In this document: one piece after another, positions 1 through 11,311 of the stretch | How the letters are laid out: each line of letters opens with the position of its first letter | Position numbering within the stretch: position 1 is the stretch's first letter | Origin: Euclidia mi | Taxonomy: Eukaryota; Arthropoda; Insecta; Lepidoptera; Erebidae | Assembly (NCBI GenBank): GCA_944739405.2 | Contig: OX123186.2 | Span: 35,945,551 to 36,009,550, forward strand | Direction: 5' to 3' | DNA length: 64,000 nt | Program-made: the position numbers and the translations under genes | The notes under the pieces: generated by a model | Databases searched by the model: none | The model's input: the letters and a program-made list of their open reading frames with translations, nothing else | What the model was told of the DNA's origin: nothing

Positions 1-398
1 CCTTACTTTTCCATAGCACTATCTATCAATAATTATTGGTAGTAGTATTCACATAGTTGAGATATTCAATTATCCAGCTCGATTTCAGACAAGACGATTT
101 GTCAGCCTGTCGCTCTACCTGAATAGCAGGGTACAGGTAAATCGAAACAAGAGTAGGAGCGTCAAAGCTCCAGGATTTAATGTCGCGAGAGTGTTTATAC
201 GTGCGTCCCCGAGGACTCATTGAAACGTGACGCTAGCACGATTGTTGTAATGGAATAAGTCAGCTAGAATACTGTGAGCAAATGCATGCCACTTGAGGGC
301 TTAGAAGATTCATTAACGTTGTTTGGATAATACTGTGCTGAAGCAATTATTTATCTGAGAAAATGGTCTATTGAAGACGATAGCCAATTATGTGCCCA

Positions 399-451
399 AG
401 CAGTATACAATAATATCATCATGCTAATGTGATAATATTATTTTATACTGC
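399..451. repeat. Imperfect hairpin
   Basis: AGCAGTATACAATAAT..ATCA and its near complement (about 23-nt arms, three mismatches) flank a short loop. The rest of 1-462 shows nothing recognisable. Confidence 0.5.
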
Positions 452-462
452 TGTATGTTTGA

Positions 463-808
463 TTTCGACAGTCCGACGATGATTAGGAGCTACAGTACGC
501 GCTTGGTAATCTAGCAGGCATTTTTTTTCACCGATGCCGGATTATCGCAAATGCCGGATTATTGAATTTCTATGGGAAGAAAAAGTTTAATACATAAAAT
601 GTAAAATAAATCCTACATATCATAAATAGGTATCCACAATAAAATACTAGACCGCTCTGTAATCCGGCATTCGGCTGTATGAAATGCCGGATTATCAAGC
701 GGGTTACCTGAGTCGCTGAGTGCCGGAATACTGACCGTGCCGGATTGGCGAGCGCCGGATTACCAAGCGTCTACTGTAGTTCCTAATCATCGTCGGACTG
801 TCGAAAGC
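463..808. repeat. Long palindrome surrounding the pogo-like MITE
   Basis: Outside the MITE, TTCGACAGTCCGACGATGAT (from 467) is matched in inverse on the other side up to 805. Removing the MITE would leave a near-perfect palindrome of about 60 bp with TA at its centre. Confidence 0.75.
493..776. mobile_element. Pogo/Tigger-like MITE with TA target duplication
   Basis: The element begins CAGTACGCGCTTGGTAAT and ends with the complement of CAGTAGACGCTTGGTAAT, and is flanked by TA on both sides (491-492, 777-778). Inside, the phrase TGCCGGATTA recurs on both strands. CAGTA termini, TA duplication and repeated CCGGATTA subterminal motifs are typical of pogo-like Tc1/mariner MITEs. It has no coding capacity. 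Confidence 0.75.
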
Positions 809-1330
809 AAATTCATCATCACATTTTTTGCATTCGTCTTTTGCGATCCAGCGATCTTCACAGATACTCTAGGATTTAAACCATATTTATTTAGGTGTAG
901 GTGTACGTACATATATTGAATAAAATTCCATGGAAAATATGGGGTATTTTACTACAGCAAAAGTGCGAAGGACAGCAATAGGAGTTGCATGTAGCTAAAA
1001 CCGTAAAGCATAAATAAATCCATAACCTGTTATTATGCTAACATAGTTACATTTACTTTTTTCTTTTTTAAGTTTCATGAGATTTGTTCAGACATGTTAC
1101 CAGCAGTCTGACACATAAATAAACATAGAATTAGTTTATAACAAAACTTAATAGAAACTAATCTGAATAAGATATAGACTTACGAGATACTGTTTGTTAT
1201 TAAAGGGTAAAGACAATTTTCTATCTCGGTGCCGAATGAAATAACTTTCATAACAAAGCAATAATAAAAATGTTTCTTAGATAAAATCTTTATCTGGATA
1301 CATATTTTATTTTCTAATAGGTATGAACTC
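809..1330. other. AT-rich intergenic DNA, no feature recognised
   Basis: There are only short runs of T and A. The small open frames lack codon structure, splice logic or recognisable motifs. Confidence 0.5.
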
Positions 1331-1572
1331 ACGCCTATATCCCCGAGAGGGTAAACAGAGGTGTAATATTACACCCACATTTCGCCATGAATTTTTAGGT
1401 CCCACGTAATAGGGGTGAGCCTATTGCCGTTACTGGACACATCACCAGACTCTGTGCTTCTACTGAGTATTCGGAAAAACCCAGTAACACTTTTGCCCGA
1501 CCCGGGAATCGAACCCGGGACCTCAGATCAACAGTCGCATACGCTATACACTGGACCACAGAGGCAGTCTAA
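1331..1572 (-). mobile_element. tRNA-derived SINE, family S1
   Basis: On the minus strand, a tRNA-like head with B box GGTTCGATTCCCGG (complement at 1504-1517) is followed by the body shared with the copies at 12950 and 37485. The body ends with an accented hairpin of the CCCC..GGGG type and the phrase GTAATATTACACC. It is diverged from the two younger copies. Confidence 0.7.
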
Positions 1573-1624
1573 GGAGGATTTTATAATAGTATACATTAAA
1601 ATAGGCTTATTTTCGAGGTAAACT

Positions 1625-1790
1625 CGATTGTTATGGGGAGGCAATACCCCTTTGGATTGTGGGGATCAGACGGCAGTCGCTTCGTGGGAAAGTTAAGTTT
1701 CTGTAAAACCTCGTTAGACTGTAGTCTTTCGGGCCGGGCCTTGGATGCAATTGGGATAACGCTAGGACAATAATAATGATGGTCCAATAA
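1625..1790 (+). mobile_element. LINE 3' tail, family L1 (5'-truncated)
   Basis: It shares TGGGATAACGCTAGGA at its end and a GGTCAGACGGCAGTCGC-like stretch with the copies at 7085 and 56620. No coding remains. The following 1790-2460 shows nothing recognisable. Confidence 0.55.
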
Positions 1791-2476
1791 AAACATACGA
1801 GCAATAAAAAAATGTGTACGTGGCCTAGATGCAAGGGTCATAATATAAATATTATTAATACTTTTTAAATGTTTACCAAATACCGACTTTATTACCTTTT
1901 CTACAAAATTGAAAATCTTTTAAGCATAAGACCGGCTCTTTTATTTCCTCGCCTAAAATACAGTGTCTCAAGTCTGAGATCATCAAACTGATGTTTAGAT
2001 ATCGACGGATTTGTAACTGTAGGCGCGAAATAAGTCACTTTGACAAATGACTGATGTAGACGAATCGCGTTTTGGTTGCCAGCCCAAAAAAATATCTGCG
2101 ATAATTCGTCTTCAGGGTTGCTGTGACAAACTTGGTGTTTGCGTGCTTGGTAATGTGTTTTAGATTGTTAATTTTAGCTCATTTTTCGTGATCTGATTGT
2201 AATTATTCTTAGGCTATAGTTAGGTATGTCATGTAATTTATTTAGCGGGTGATTAGATTTAGCTTGAATAGAAAAGTTATAATTATTATGATTGTATTTC
2301 CTCGTCTAAGACGTATTTTTATAGGACATCAGAGGAGTCACTCTACCTTTTTAAATTTCATTGGTTGTGGTGAACAGCTTTATTTCATCTGAATTCTTAG
2401 ATTTTAGTTGCGACCCGCGATAATTCTTTCAGAAATTCAATTACTAATAATTACTATAGGTACTCGTTACTAACAT

Positions 2477-2545
2477 TCAGCCAAATCCGGTTAGACTAGA
2501 AAGCGGACCCCAGACTGAAACTGGGATAACGCTAAGAGAAAGAAG
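2477..2545 (+). mobile_element. 69-bp LINE tail insertion with perfect 15-bp target duplication
   Basis: TCAGCCAAATCCGGTTAGAC to AACGCTAAGAGAAAGAAG is the last 69 bases of family L1. It is bounded by ACTCGTTACTAACAT at 2462-2476 and again at 2546-2560, so the insertion limits are exact. It has no poly-A tail. Confidence 0.85.
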
Positions 2546-2560
2546 ACTCGTTACTAACAT

Positions 2561-2997
2561 ATTTTTCTATCACTTAGTCTGCAAAATAACTTCATCACTA
2601 TGATCTGAAACGTTTGCGCCAATGAGATATAAACCAGTTTGATTTAGAGTTGAGGTTACTGAACTATTAAAATCTTTGCAGCTAAGCATTCTTCTTTAGA
2701 GGTATTTCAGTATAGTATTTTCAAGAAAATATTGGATATGTTTGGTAGATCTCTCTGGGTGGCTTTGGCATTAAGATTTTGTTTAATGTGTTCGAAGAAT
2801 TGATAAGTAATCCTGCTAATATAAAGTGAAAGTTTGGGCTAAGACCTTGTTTATTATTGAATTATACCTGAACCGATGATTGAATTTTAATGAAGTTTCA
2901 TGTAGGCGTAAACAATAACCTAGACCAAAGTAACGAAATATAAAGTATCTTTATTTTTATAAGGATTTTTACGATCTATATTTTTTGTAGGTCGTAG
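2561..2997. other. AT-rich DNA, nothing recognised
   Basis: No gene, repeat or strong structure was seen. Confidence 0.5.
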
Positions 2998-3292
2998 AAC
3001 CTTGCTGATTTGCTTCAGCATATGAAGTAGGTATTACTCCCTCACAGAAAATCGACGTAAAGTAATAGCACAGGTAATAGTACCTATTCTGTTGCATTTC
3101 GTTCGGTGAGTGAGAGTGCCGGAGTCTGCAACCCTTGTTCCGAGTCCCTTATCCCACTCCTCATCCTATTCCTTTTCTTAACCTAAGGGGTGGCAACACA
3201 CTGCGACTCCTCTGTGTTGCTTGTGTCCATGAGCGGTAATAGCTTACCATCAGGCAATTTATCTGTTCGTTTGCCGCTCATTATATAAAAAA
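2998..3292 (+). mobile_element. Dispersed repeat L2 (non-LTR 3' region)
   Basis: It shares TTTCGTTCGGTGAGTGAGAG, TTGCTTGTGTCCATG and TCGTTTGCCGC with the copies at 23266 (minus) and 32703 (plus) and ends in a short A run. This is a common type of lepidopteran LINE 3' end. Confidence 0.7.
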
Positions 3293-3947
3293 GTTATCGG
3301 TGTCGTTTCTTGCCTCAGTTCAAAAATCATGAGGTCATGTTTGAGGTCACTCAGCGCGCGGTCTATAAACTCCGACAGCAGTTAGTTTATACTCAAACCA
3401 CAAGAAGGCCTGTTTAGTAACGATAGGTTAGGTTAGGTTGGCTTCTACATCACACTTGTATTTTATTAGTCGTGTTAATATCATACATAATAAGGAACAA
3501 GGCTATTACCGTCTGCGGGCACGATGCCAGACAGACTACTAACATCCATATTAATATTATAAACGCTGTTACTCTGTATGGTGTGCTTCCACGGCTAAAC
3601 GGCATAGATGAATATCGAAAGAGCAATGTTGGTTTCTCCACAGATGGAATGGATAGTTCTGTGGAAGTATAGCCTGTAACAAGATATGTATCTAAAGAAA
3701 CTATCATTATAATGTTGCGTTTTGTTTAGCACGTAATTAAGCATCGCCAATTAAAGTCGACTCTCCATTCACCACCTGCTTTCCACTCTTTCGCTTCATA
3801 ATCCCAGATCGAGGCAGTCTTTACTTAATTTTGCTTCTTCTGTATGCTTAGAAAACTCTGCTGTCTGGCTATATAGGCCTTTTGAAGGCCTTAATCACCT
3901 ACAGGGGTAAAAGAGTCCCATACGAGCGGAGCCGTGGGTGACGTCTA
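3293..3947. other. Intergenic DNA without a gene
   Basis: It holds a short GGTTAGGTTAGGTT tract (3424-3440), three units of the insect telomere repeat, probably by chance. Nothing else was recognised. Confidence 0.45.
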
Positions 3948-4322
3948 TCCTACTAATATTATAAATGTGAAAGTTTGTGAAGATGTATGTATAGATGGAT
4001 GGATGGATGGATGGATGGATGTTTGTTACTCTTTCACGCAAAAACTACTGAACGGATTTGGATGAAACTTTACAGTCATATAGTTTATATATCAGAATAA
4101 CACATAGGCTACAATTTATAAAGATTTTGTATAATGTTGCCATAATATAGGGAAAAGTATCAACTAAGTCGGCAAAAATCCTGTATTATCTTTGTCTGCT
4201 TGGTTCAAATTTTGTTATTGGAATTTTACCCCCTTCCTGATGACAGATTGATCTGCTATTTGGTATACACTCATAATGTCATCAAGATTAAAAGATAATA
4301 TTTAAATTATTGTAAACTCAAC

Positions 4323-5520
4323 ATGGCCGCCGATACAAAATGGCGGATCACATATTACTTCACAACAACCTCAATATGGGTATCAAATGAAAGGCTTTGA
4401 TTGGTAGAATGGAGCTCACTATGAAAAATCCAAGATGGCCGCCGCCACAAAACGGCGAATTATTTATTTACCACAAATAACTCAATATGGGTATCAAATG
4501 AAAGGACTTCATTCGTAGAGTAGAGCTCACAATGAAAAATCCATAATGTCTGTCGCCCTAAAATGACTGATTTCATATTTTTCACAAATACCTCAATATG
4601 GGTATCAAATGAAAGGGCTTGATTGGTAGAATAGAGCATACTATGAAAAATTCAAGATGGCCGCCGCAACAAAATGGCGGATTACTTATTTTCCACAAAT
4701 ACCTCAATATGGGTATCAAATGAAAGGGCTTGATTGGTAGAATAGAGCAAACTATGAAAAATCCAAGATGGCCGCCGCAACAAAATGGCGGATTACTTAT
4801 TTTCCACAAATACCTCAATATGGGTATCAAATGAAAGGGTTTGATTAGTGGAATTGAGCATACTATGAAAAATCCAAAATGGCCGCCGCCACAAAATGGC
4901 GGATTATTTTATCCACAAATAAGTCAATATGGGTATCAAATGAAAGGACTTGATTCGTAGAATAGAGCTCACTATGAAAAATCCAAGATGGCTGTCGCCG
5001 CAAAATGGCTGATTTCATATTTTCCACAAATACCTCAATATGGGTATCAAATGAAAGGACTTGATTCAAAGAATAGAGCTCACTATGAAAAATCCAAGAT
5101 GGTCGCCGCCACAAACTGGCGGATTACTTATTTTCCACAAATACCTCAATATCGGTATCAAATGAAAGGTCTTGATTCGTAGAATAGAGCTTACTATGAA
5201 AAATCCAAGATGGCTGTCGCCGCAAAATGGCGGATTATATATTTTCCACAAATAATTCAATATGGGTATCGAATGAAAGGGCTTCATTGGTAGAATAGGG
5301 CTCACTATGAAAAATCCAAGATGGCTGCCGCCACAAAATAGCGGATTACATATTTTCCACAAATACCTCAATATGGGTATCAAATGAAAGGGCTTGTTTG
5401 GTAGAATAGAGCTTACTCTGAAAAATCTAAGATGGCCGCCGCCACAAAATGGCAGATTATCTATTTTCCACAAATACCTCAATAGGGTATCGAATGACAG
5501 GGCTTGATTGGTAGAAAAGG
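4323..5520 (+). repeat. Minisatellite of Helitron H1, about 11 units of 110-112 bp
   Basis: Each unit has the order AAGATGGCCGCCGCCACAAA, ATGGCGGATTA, TTTTCCACAAATACCTCAAT, ATGGGTATC, AAATGAAAGG and a spacer. The CAATATGGG block recurs at about 4372, 4482, 4594, 4705, 4816 and 4925 and on to 5480. The long open frames across it on the minus strand (ILRYLWKISNPPFC repeats) are by-products of a repeat whose length keeps frame in places, not genes. Confidence 0.9.
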
Positions 5521-6105
5521 GCTCACTATAAAAATAGAATGAGAAGTATCAACAAAACTAGCAACTTTAAAATAAAATAACTAAAAGAAATTTGTTTTGG
5601 GTGTAGCGTAGCCAGAGTAAACATTTTGATAGCAATTTCACTTGCCCAACGATTTTATATTTGTCTGATCAATACCACAGATTGATGAGCAGATTGGTGC
5701 GATCTGGTAGCTAGAACTTACCGAATTACTTTTTAGCTTTTAGTACATAACCTAACTACATAATTTTTATTGTAATAAAACTATGAGTTAGCGCGCTTAA
5801 GCACAGCGGGGTGGAGGGACGGTCTGATAATATGTACTTTGTGGTAATGCTTTCAGTTTTAATTTTTGCTGCTGTTATTTTCAGTGGGTATATAAGCTCT
5901 TCATAACTTCAATAACATACCTACTACGTCCTAATCTTTACCAGAAGTTCGACGATTATGAAAACAAAGTAAGTAATTTTAAAGTATAATCTGTTTATAT
6001 AATATGCTACACTACACGGCCAATCTGCAGAGGCGTTTGTGATGAAATTTGACATGAATAGTCTGAAACGCGGGGAAGTATGTACATAGGCTACCCTTTG
6101 TTTTG

Positions 6106-6375
6106 ACGACCGGTTGGCGCAGCGGGAGTGTAAGCGACTGCTACGCCGAAGGTCGCGGGTTCGATTCCCGCTCAAGTCAAACATTTGTGTGCATGAACAT
6201 GGATGTTTGTCTTGGTCTGGGTGTTTCTATGTATAATATGTATGTATTTACAAAAAAAAAAAGTATATATGTATGTTTATCCATTATCTAGTACCCATAG
6301 TACAAGCTCTGCTTAGTTTGGGACTAGATGGTGATGTGTGTATGTGGTAGAATATTATTATTATTATTATTTGTT
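6106..6375 (+). mobile_element. tRNA-derived SINE (family S2) nested in Helitron H1 copy 1
   Basis: The head GGTTGGCGCAGCGGGAGTG has an A-box-like start and GGTTCGATTCCCGC a B box. The body includes GGTCTGGGTGTTTC, shared with S2 copies, and it ends in a TTA repeat. H1 copy 2 reads straight from GGCTACTGTTTATT to AAAATTTCATGC at this point, showing the empty site. Confidence 0.8.
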
Positions 6376-6412
6376 AAAATTTCATGCTGGCGAAGCCGCG
6401 GGCGAAAGCTAG

Positions 6413-7084
6413 TTATATTATAAAGATAATAATTATGTACTATATACTTATATTGACAGAATATATTAATAACCCTAGCTCGACAACATCTTTTTTTTCA
6501 TACAGCTTATTATAGAGCTTTACTTAAAATTATTTTAGGTTTGTGGATCGCATACATTGTAACTGGTATACGTCCTGGGACACCTGGTGCGCAACATATG
6601 TAGCAATGTTAAACATTGTGAACGGTTTAAAAATTGTAGCACTTACTTTACTGACTGAACTTTCAGAGGTGTGTGATGTGTGCCAGCCAAGCGCAGAGGA
6701 GGAAAAAATTCCAAAGGCACGGTATCACTTTTTAGCTTTTCCTACTTCAATAGGACAGCTCTCCAAACATTGTTTGGTCAAGATAGAAAAAAGAGTTTTA
6801 CTTAACATAGAATATAGTGTTAAATAAAAAAAAAGTAATTAAAACTGTATTGAATAGCAAAAATAACAGTAATTGCTGCAATATTGAGCATTTTTTTGCG
6901 AATTACACAGGAAGGGCACAGTGTGACGCCACTTCTTGCATTATGAAGATGTCGTAATGACTATCTGCGGCAGCTTATTGGCGATACTTAAAGATTGTCA
7001 TGCAGAAAGTATCGGGTTCGTTATTCACGGCGCACAACAGAATTAAAAGCGTATTAAATTGACAATTATCGCTAGCCCCGTGCC
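6413..7084. other. No supported gene
   Basis: An open frame at 6543-6827 (94 codons) follows a T-rich tract and AG but resembles nothing I know and has no partner exon. I leave it unannotated. Confidence 0.4.
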
Positions 7085-7335
7085 TGTGCGGTGTGTCCGT
7101 TAAGTCGCCGGTGCCGGCTGTCATAAAAATCTTTGACCGTCGTTACAGGGTGTCAGTACCTCTCTGTATAAACTAATACTAGTCTAGTCTAAAACATGAA
7201 ATATCGCTTCCCTTTGGGTTGCAAAGGTCAGACAGGCAGTCACTCTTTGGGAACGCTAATAAATATTCAATCAAATCCGGTTAGACTAGTAAGCGGATCC
7301 CAGGTTTCAGCTAGGATAACGCTAGGAGGATGATG
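7085..7335 (+). mobile_element. LINE 3' tail, family L1
   Basis: It includes CCGGCTGTCATAAAAATCTT, GGTCAGACAGGCAGTCACTC, CAAATCCGGTTAGACTAGTA and AGGATAACGCTAGGAGGATG, a fairly complete version of the tail seen at 1625, 2477, 42480, 53510 and 56590. Confidence 0.65.
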
Positions 7336-7384
7336 AACAGTTACCCTATTTTTAACATTAGTAGATGCTTTTCATGCATTTTAA

Positions 7385-8376
7385 GCGCCATTTAGACGGA
7401 GAGAGTTTCTCGCACGTTTCGTACGAGAAATCGTATACTACTATCGCAAGCAATAATCGCCAAAACATTATCGTATCTAAATGTTTACATTCAGGCAAGA
7501 ACTAAATTCTCGCCTACGATTATATCAAACGAGATTCGCATATGACTTATCGCTAGGCGATAATTTCCTGCGTCTGTTTACACAGCGAAATTATAGTAAG
7601 AAGATTCTGACTTGTATTAACAAGATCTCGTATGACATTTTTTGAAGTTCATGCGAGTATCGTACAAATCGGTTTAAACCGTTTTCAGTGCGAGATTCGT
7701 CATTCGAGTTTACTGCTTACTACTATGTTTTCAAAAATGACACAAAAGTCTATTAAATTTGGAACTGCCGATAATATTAAGTTCATTGAAAAAAGTAGCT
7801 TATGCTACACCTAGGTACTATGAAAATTTCTGATAATGTTTGAAAGGTATCCCCTGTAGCCAGAAACTTTAAAGTTATTCCCAATTTTGTACGAGCAGCT
7901 ATAGCTTGGCCCATAAGTATTTGTATCTTTTCTTTGTATAGATTGATCCAACTTTCGGACGTAAATATGAAATTTGAGCTTTCGTAACCCGAAATATATT
8001 TTTAAATGTCTCTTGATCTTACAATTGAAGTTCAAGGCACAAGGTGTTAGATGCTCCAAAATTGGTTCTTCTCGCTTTACATTTTTAACCCAACATTTTA
8101 TTTTCCGTTTCCATTTAATTAACCCTTGTCTTAGAAGAGTAGATAATAATTAAAACACCCTCGCGCACTGCACTCATGGTAGCAACTGGCACAAAATCTC
8201 GAATACGATTATTGCTTTGGAATTCTGTTTACAAGGACACAATCAATATTCCTTGCGAGACAATTGTCGCCAAAGTGAAGGAGCGAGAAGTGTGTATGTT
8301 TAGACGAAGAAACTTTTTTATATTCTTTCGCTAATCGCATCTTCGAGTCGTGAAACTCTCTCCGTCTAAATGGGCC
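7385..8376. mobile_element. TIR DNA element T2, about 1 kb
   Basis: A perfect 21-bp inverted terminal repeat, CATTTAGACGGAGAGAGTTTC at 7389-7409 and its complement at 8352-8372, ends next to GGCC-like tips. The subterminal parts are rich in TCGC/GCGA words in both orientations. No transposase frame was found. The superfamily is not assigned because no clear target duplication is visible. Confidence 0.7.
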
Positions 8377-9176
8377 TATAGTCTGAATCGCATATCTTTG
8401 ATGGTTGCGTACTTTACGTAGCTTCATAGCAAGTTTTATTTTGAATAAAACGTATCTGGGTTAAGGCTGCTTTATTTTGTGTTTTACAGAACAATGTGTC
8501 AATATTTTAAAAACAGTTATTTGTGATATCACATTTTATAATATAATTGTTTTGCATATATCCAGGTATTCGAAATGGAATGGATTCAATATTGCACGGC
8601 ATTTCGGTTTTCTAGGTAGGCAAATATTTAAACCTCAAATAATTTTATTTCATCAATTCTGAAAACATTTGGTAAACATTGTAGTAAAACAAACTGTATT
8701 TTATTTGACGCAACTTCACTGTTTATGCAAGATGAGGAAAGAAAGTTGCAATCATTACCATGAACCGAAAATCCTGAAAATATGTCAAAAATCAAATGGT
8801 ATGTAGTAAACATTAGCTTGTCTCACTGAAGTGCTCCTATTTTGTTTTCCGTGCTTATACAAATATATATTTATTCAATCATAACATAAAGTCGAAACAT
8901 TGTTTGAAATAGTAGCAATTGGATTATTATAATTTATGAAAGCTTTTTAACCAACACTTAGTTTAGCCGTGTTCATTATAATTATCATGGCGATCATATT
9001 TAACGACATGATTATACGTGGAAACTAATGACTGGAATAAAATACTTATTATATACTAGTAGTCAAATAATTAATTTAAAATTGCAATATTAACTTTTAT
9101 CATACGAAATAATTATGTTAATCTTTAGATGCGGCAAAGCAACAAGCGATACAAATTATTATTACTAATAATTATT
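8377..9176. other. AT-rich DNA, nothing recognised
   Basis: No gene or repeat could be supported. Confidence 0.5.
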
Positions 9177-9360
9177 AAAAGCCTAATGTATGTCCCACTG
9201 CTGGGCAAAGGCCAACGCAAGTTATGGCCAATCCTCCCAGAAAAGGTCCAACTCGTCGCGCTATCAATTCCTAGGCCTTCCTCCTTGCCGTTTCCTGCTA
9301 TTGGGTATCCACCTTGTGGTTGTGCCCGCCCATATTCTGGCATGTGGCTAACATAGTCTG
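9177..9360 (-). mobile_element. LINE 3' end fragment
   Basis: On the minus strand it ends with GGCCTTTGCCCAGCAGTGGG, the phrase common to many lepidopteran non-LTR retrotransposon 3' ends. It is degenerate and non-coding. Confidence 0.5.
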
Positions 9361-9705
9361 CCTACGACGCGAATACCGATCACTGAAAACATTACCTTTC
9401 TATCAAAAGAAAATACGCTTAAACAAAACATTCGCTACATCTAAAATATTCTCTTTTACACTAGACCCAATACGACCTACTTCGCATACCTACAAAATAC
9501 TTACCTACCACTTACAATGCACTTACAAATTCTTTGAACGTCCTCAATAAATCACAACGCTGTAGTTCAATTCTTTCAAGGCTTTATTTGTTCTAGAGAA
9601 AATCGCACAAAGCGATGCAACGAGAGCACTTGAGCCTCTCTTCGTGGAGAGCGCTCAATACTGCGTCTTTACATGCACGATGTCAAATGCCGCGAAATAC
9701 TTAAC
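9361..9705. other. Unassigned; possible LTR remnant on minus strand
   Basis: Read on the minus strand, AACAAATAAAGCCTTGAAAG (complement near 9575) looks like the polyadenylation zone of an LTR. No second LTR or primer-binding site was seen. Confidence 0.2.
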
Positions 9706-10683
9706 TATAGTTGGTGCCACGAGAAGATAGACTTTTTGTAAACAAACATTTAGGACTTCACAACCTTTTTTCAAACAGTTGTGTCTATAGATTTTATACT
9801 TTTTGAACAATTTTTTTAAGGCCTAATTATGTCACTATGTTTTTTTTTAGTTTATATTGTTAAATTTTACTGAAATAAAAATATTTGATTTTGTGTTTGA
9901 ATGGTCGAATTTTCATAAATTTGCCAATTTTTTTGTAGTTTTACACGTAATTTATTATGTAAATTAAGGAAAAATAGAGTACCATATATGTTAATGATAG
10001 AGTACATACATGTTACTCTATTATTGACACGATTTTTTTAAAAATCATAGACAATAAATAATTTGCTCAATGTAGCATACCTATCCTAAAATATTAAATT
10101 ATTGACCAACAATGAATAATATTATAGAGAACTAGCTAGTACATTGCATAAAAAATTCTAGGCATGGAGATTTCACGTTTTCTGTGAATGAAATCGTCAG
10201 AATGAACTTAAACAAAATCTAACAAGTTACGGTAGTCTGAAAACGCAATTTCTTTTTTAGGTATAAATAATTTTCTATCATCTGCTATTCTCACCCGCTT
10301 TTTCGAGATGCCAGCAGCGGAAAGAGTGTTGCGATCCTATAAACTTGTATTTAACTTTACATTTACCCCTTCTTGATAATTAAAAAAAATATTTTGTCCT
10401 CTGATAAATGCATGTTAAGCCCAAGAATGTAACATTTCAATGAACTAACGCCAAATGTTGACATTCTAGGCGCCAGTACCTCAAAACATTAAAATATCCT
10501 GTTGACAGCGCACAATATCGATAAAAACCCGATCCGTTGACATATTAGTTTCCAATGACACGTATCTATGTACATTGCGCTCAATGGATTTGACATTATT
10601 TGTTTTTGACAGAACTATCGCTAAGTCACTTAGTAGAAATTCTTTGTTTACAAAAAGTCTATCTTCTCGTGGCACGGACTATA
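9706..10683. mobile_element. TIR DNA element T1 (978 bp) with 33-bp perfect inverted termini
   Basis: GTGCCACGAGAAGATAGACT continues to 9746, and its exact complement occupies 10643-10675 (33 bp). Outside it an imperfect extension (TATAGTTG / TATAGTCC) reaches 9706 and 10683, with TA at both tips. The inside is AT-rich with GAGTACCAT/ATGGTACTC words. The segment 9865-10040 recurs inverted at the window end. There is no transposase, so this is a non-autonomous element. Confidence 0.8.
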
Positions 10684-11102
10684 CAGTGATTTGAAATAGT
10701 GGAGTAAAAGTTGAATTTTTCTTAGAGAAATGGTATAAAATACGTACTTTTTGGGAACTTGTTAAAGGAACTAAGAGGGTAATAGAATAGATCGACACCT
10801 AAAAATAAATCTTTATGATTATTTATAGATGGTTTTGAAAATAAGATTTATTTAGGATATTATACAATAAAAAGGTCTGCTTGCGACGAAATTTTGCCAT
10901 GGTTTAACCTACCGTGGTAACGTGATTATTAAACGAAAATCCTCTATTATTAAAGTAATTATTGTGACTGAGATTCGAGGGTTAATATAAGTAAGTATGT
11001 GATAAAATTTGCGATAGTATTAAAGTATTTTACGTAAGGGATGACATCGAGTTTTAAAAAGGATTTCGGTAATTGTTTTACATTATTTTAGTGCTTTTCT
11101 AA

Positions 11103-11311
11103 TCTAATATACTTACAAATTTATAAAGCTTAAGAGTTTGTTTGGTTGAACGCGCAAATCTCAGGAACTACAATTACGATTTGAATAATTATTTCGGTGT
11201 AAGATAGCCCATTTATCGAGATAGGCTATGGACTATATAACATCACACTATGAGCCACGGGAGCGGAGTAGTAACTTTAAATAACGCGGGTGTAACCGCG
11301 GACTCATCTAG
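11103..11311 (+). mobile_element. Short Helitron (H2-like), 209 bp
   Basis: It starts TCTAATATACTTACAAATTT after A and ends CATCTAG before T. A classic 3' hairpin CGCGG-GTGTAA-CCGCG lies 9 bases from the end. GAACGCGCAAATCTCAGGAA and GATAGCCCATTTAT match H2 at 43061. Confidence 0.8.

Larger units (their letters stand above)
3948..6412 (+). mobile_element. Non-autonomous Helitron H1, copy 1 (2.47 kb, carries an 11-unit minisatellite)
   Basis: The 5' end is TCCTACTAATATTATAAATG and the 3' end GCGGGCGAAAGCTAG. The host bases are A (3947) and T (6413), exactly the Helitron rule (A|TC...CTAG|T). The leader (ATGGAT microsatellite, CTCTTTCACGCAAAAACTAC), minisatellite and trailer are shared with H1 copies at 44949 and 46794. 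There is no Rep/helicase coding sequence. A SINE is nested near the 3' end. Confidence 0.88.

Noticed and set aside
3424..3440. Telomeric TTAGG repeats
   Set aside because: Only three units, with no array; expected by chance or from old repair.
4582..5482. Open frames with repeated ILRYLWKISNPPFC-type peptides on the minus strand
   Set aside because: They are translations of the Helitron minisatellite; the frame is kept only by chance unit length and there is no gene structure.
6543..6827. 94-codon open frame after a T-rich tract and AG
   Set aside because: No recognisable motif, no partner exon, and no promoter; possible but unsupported.
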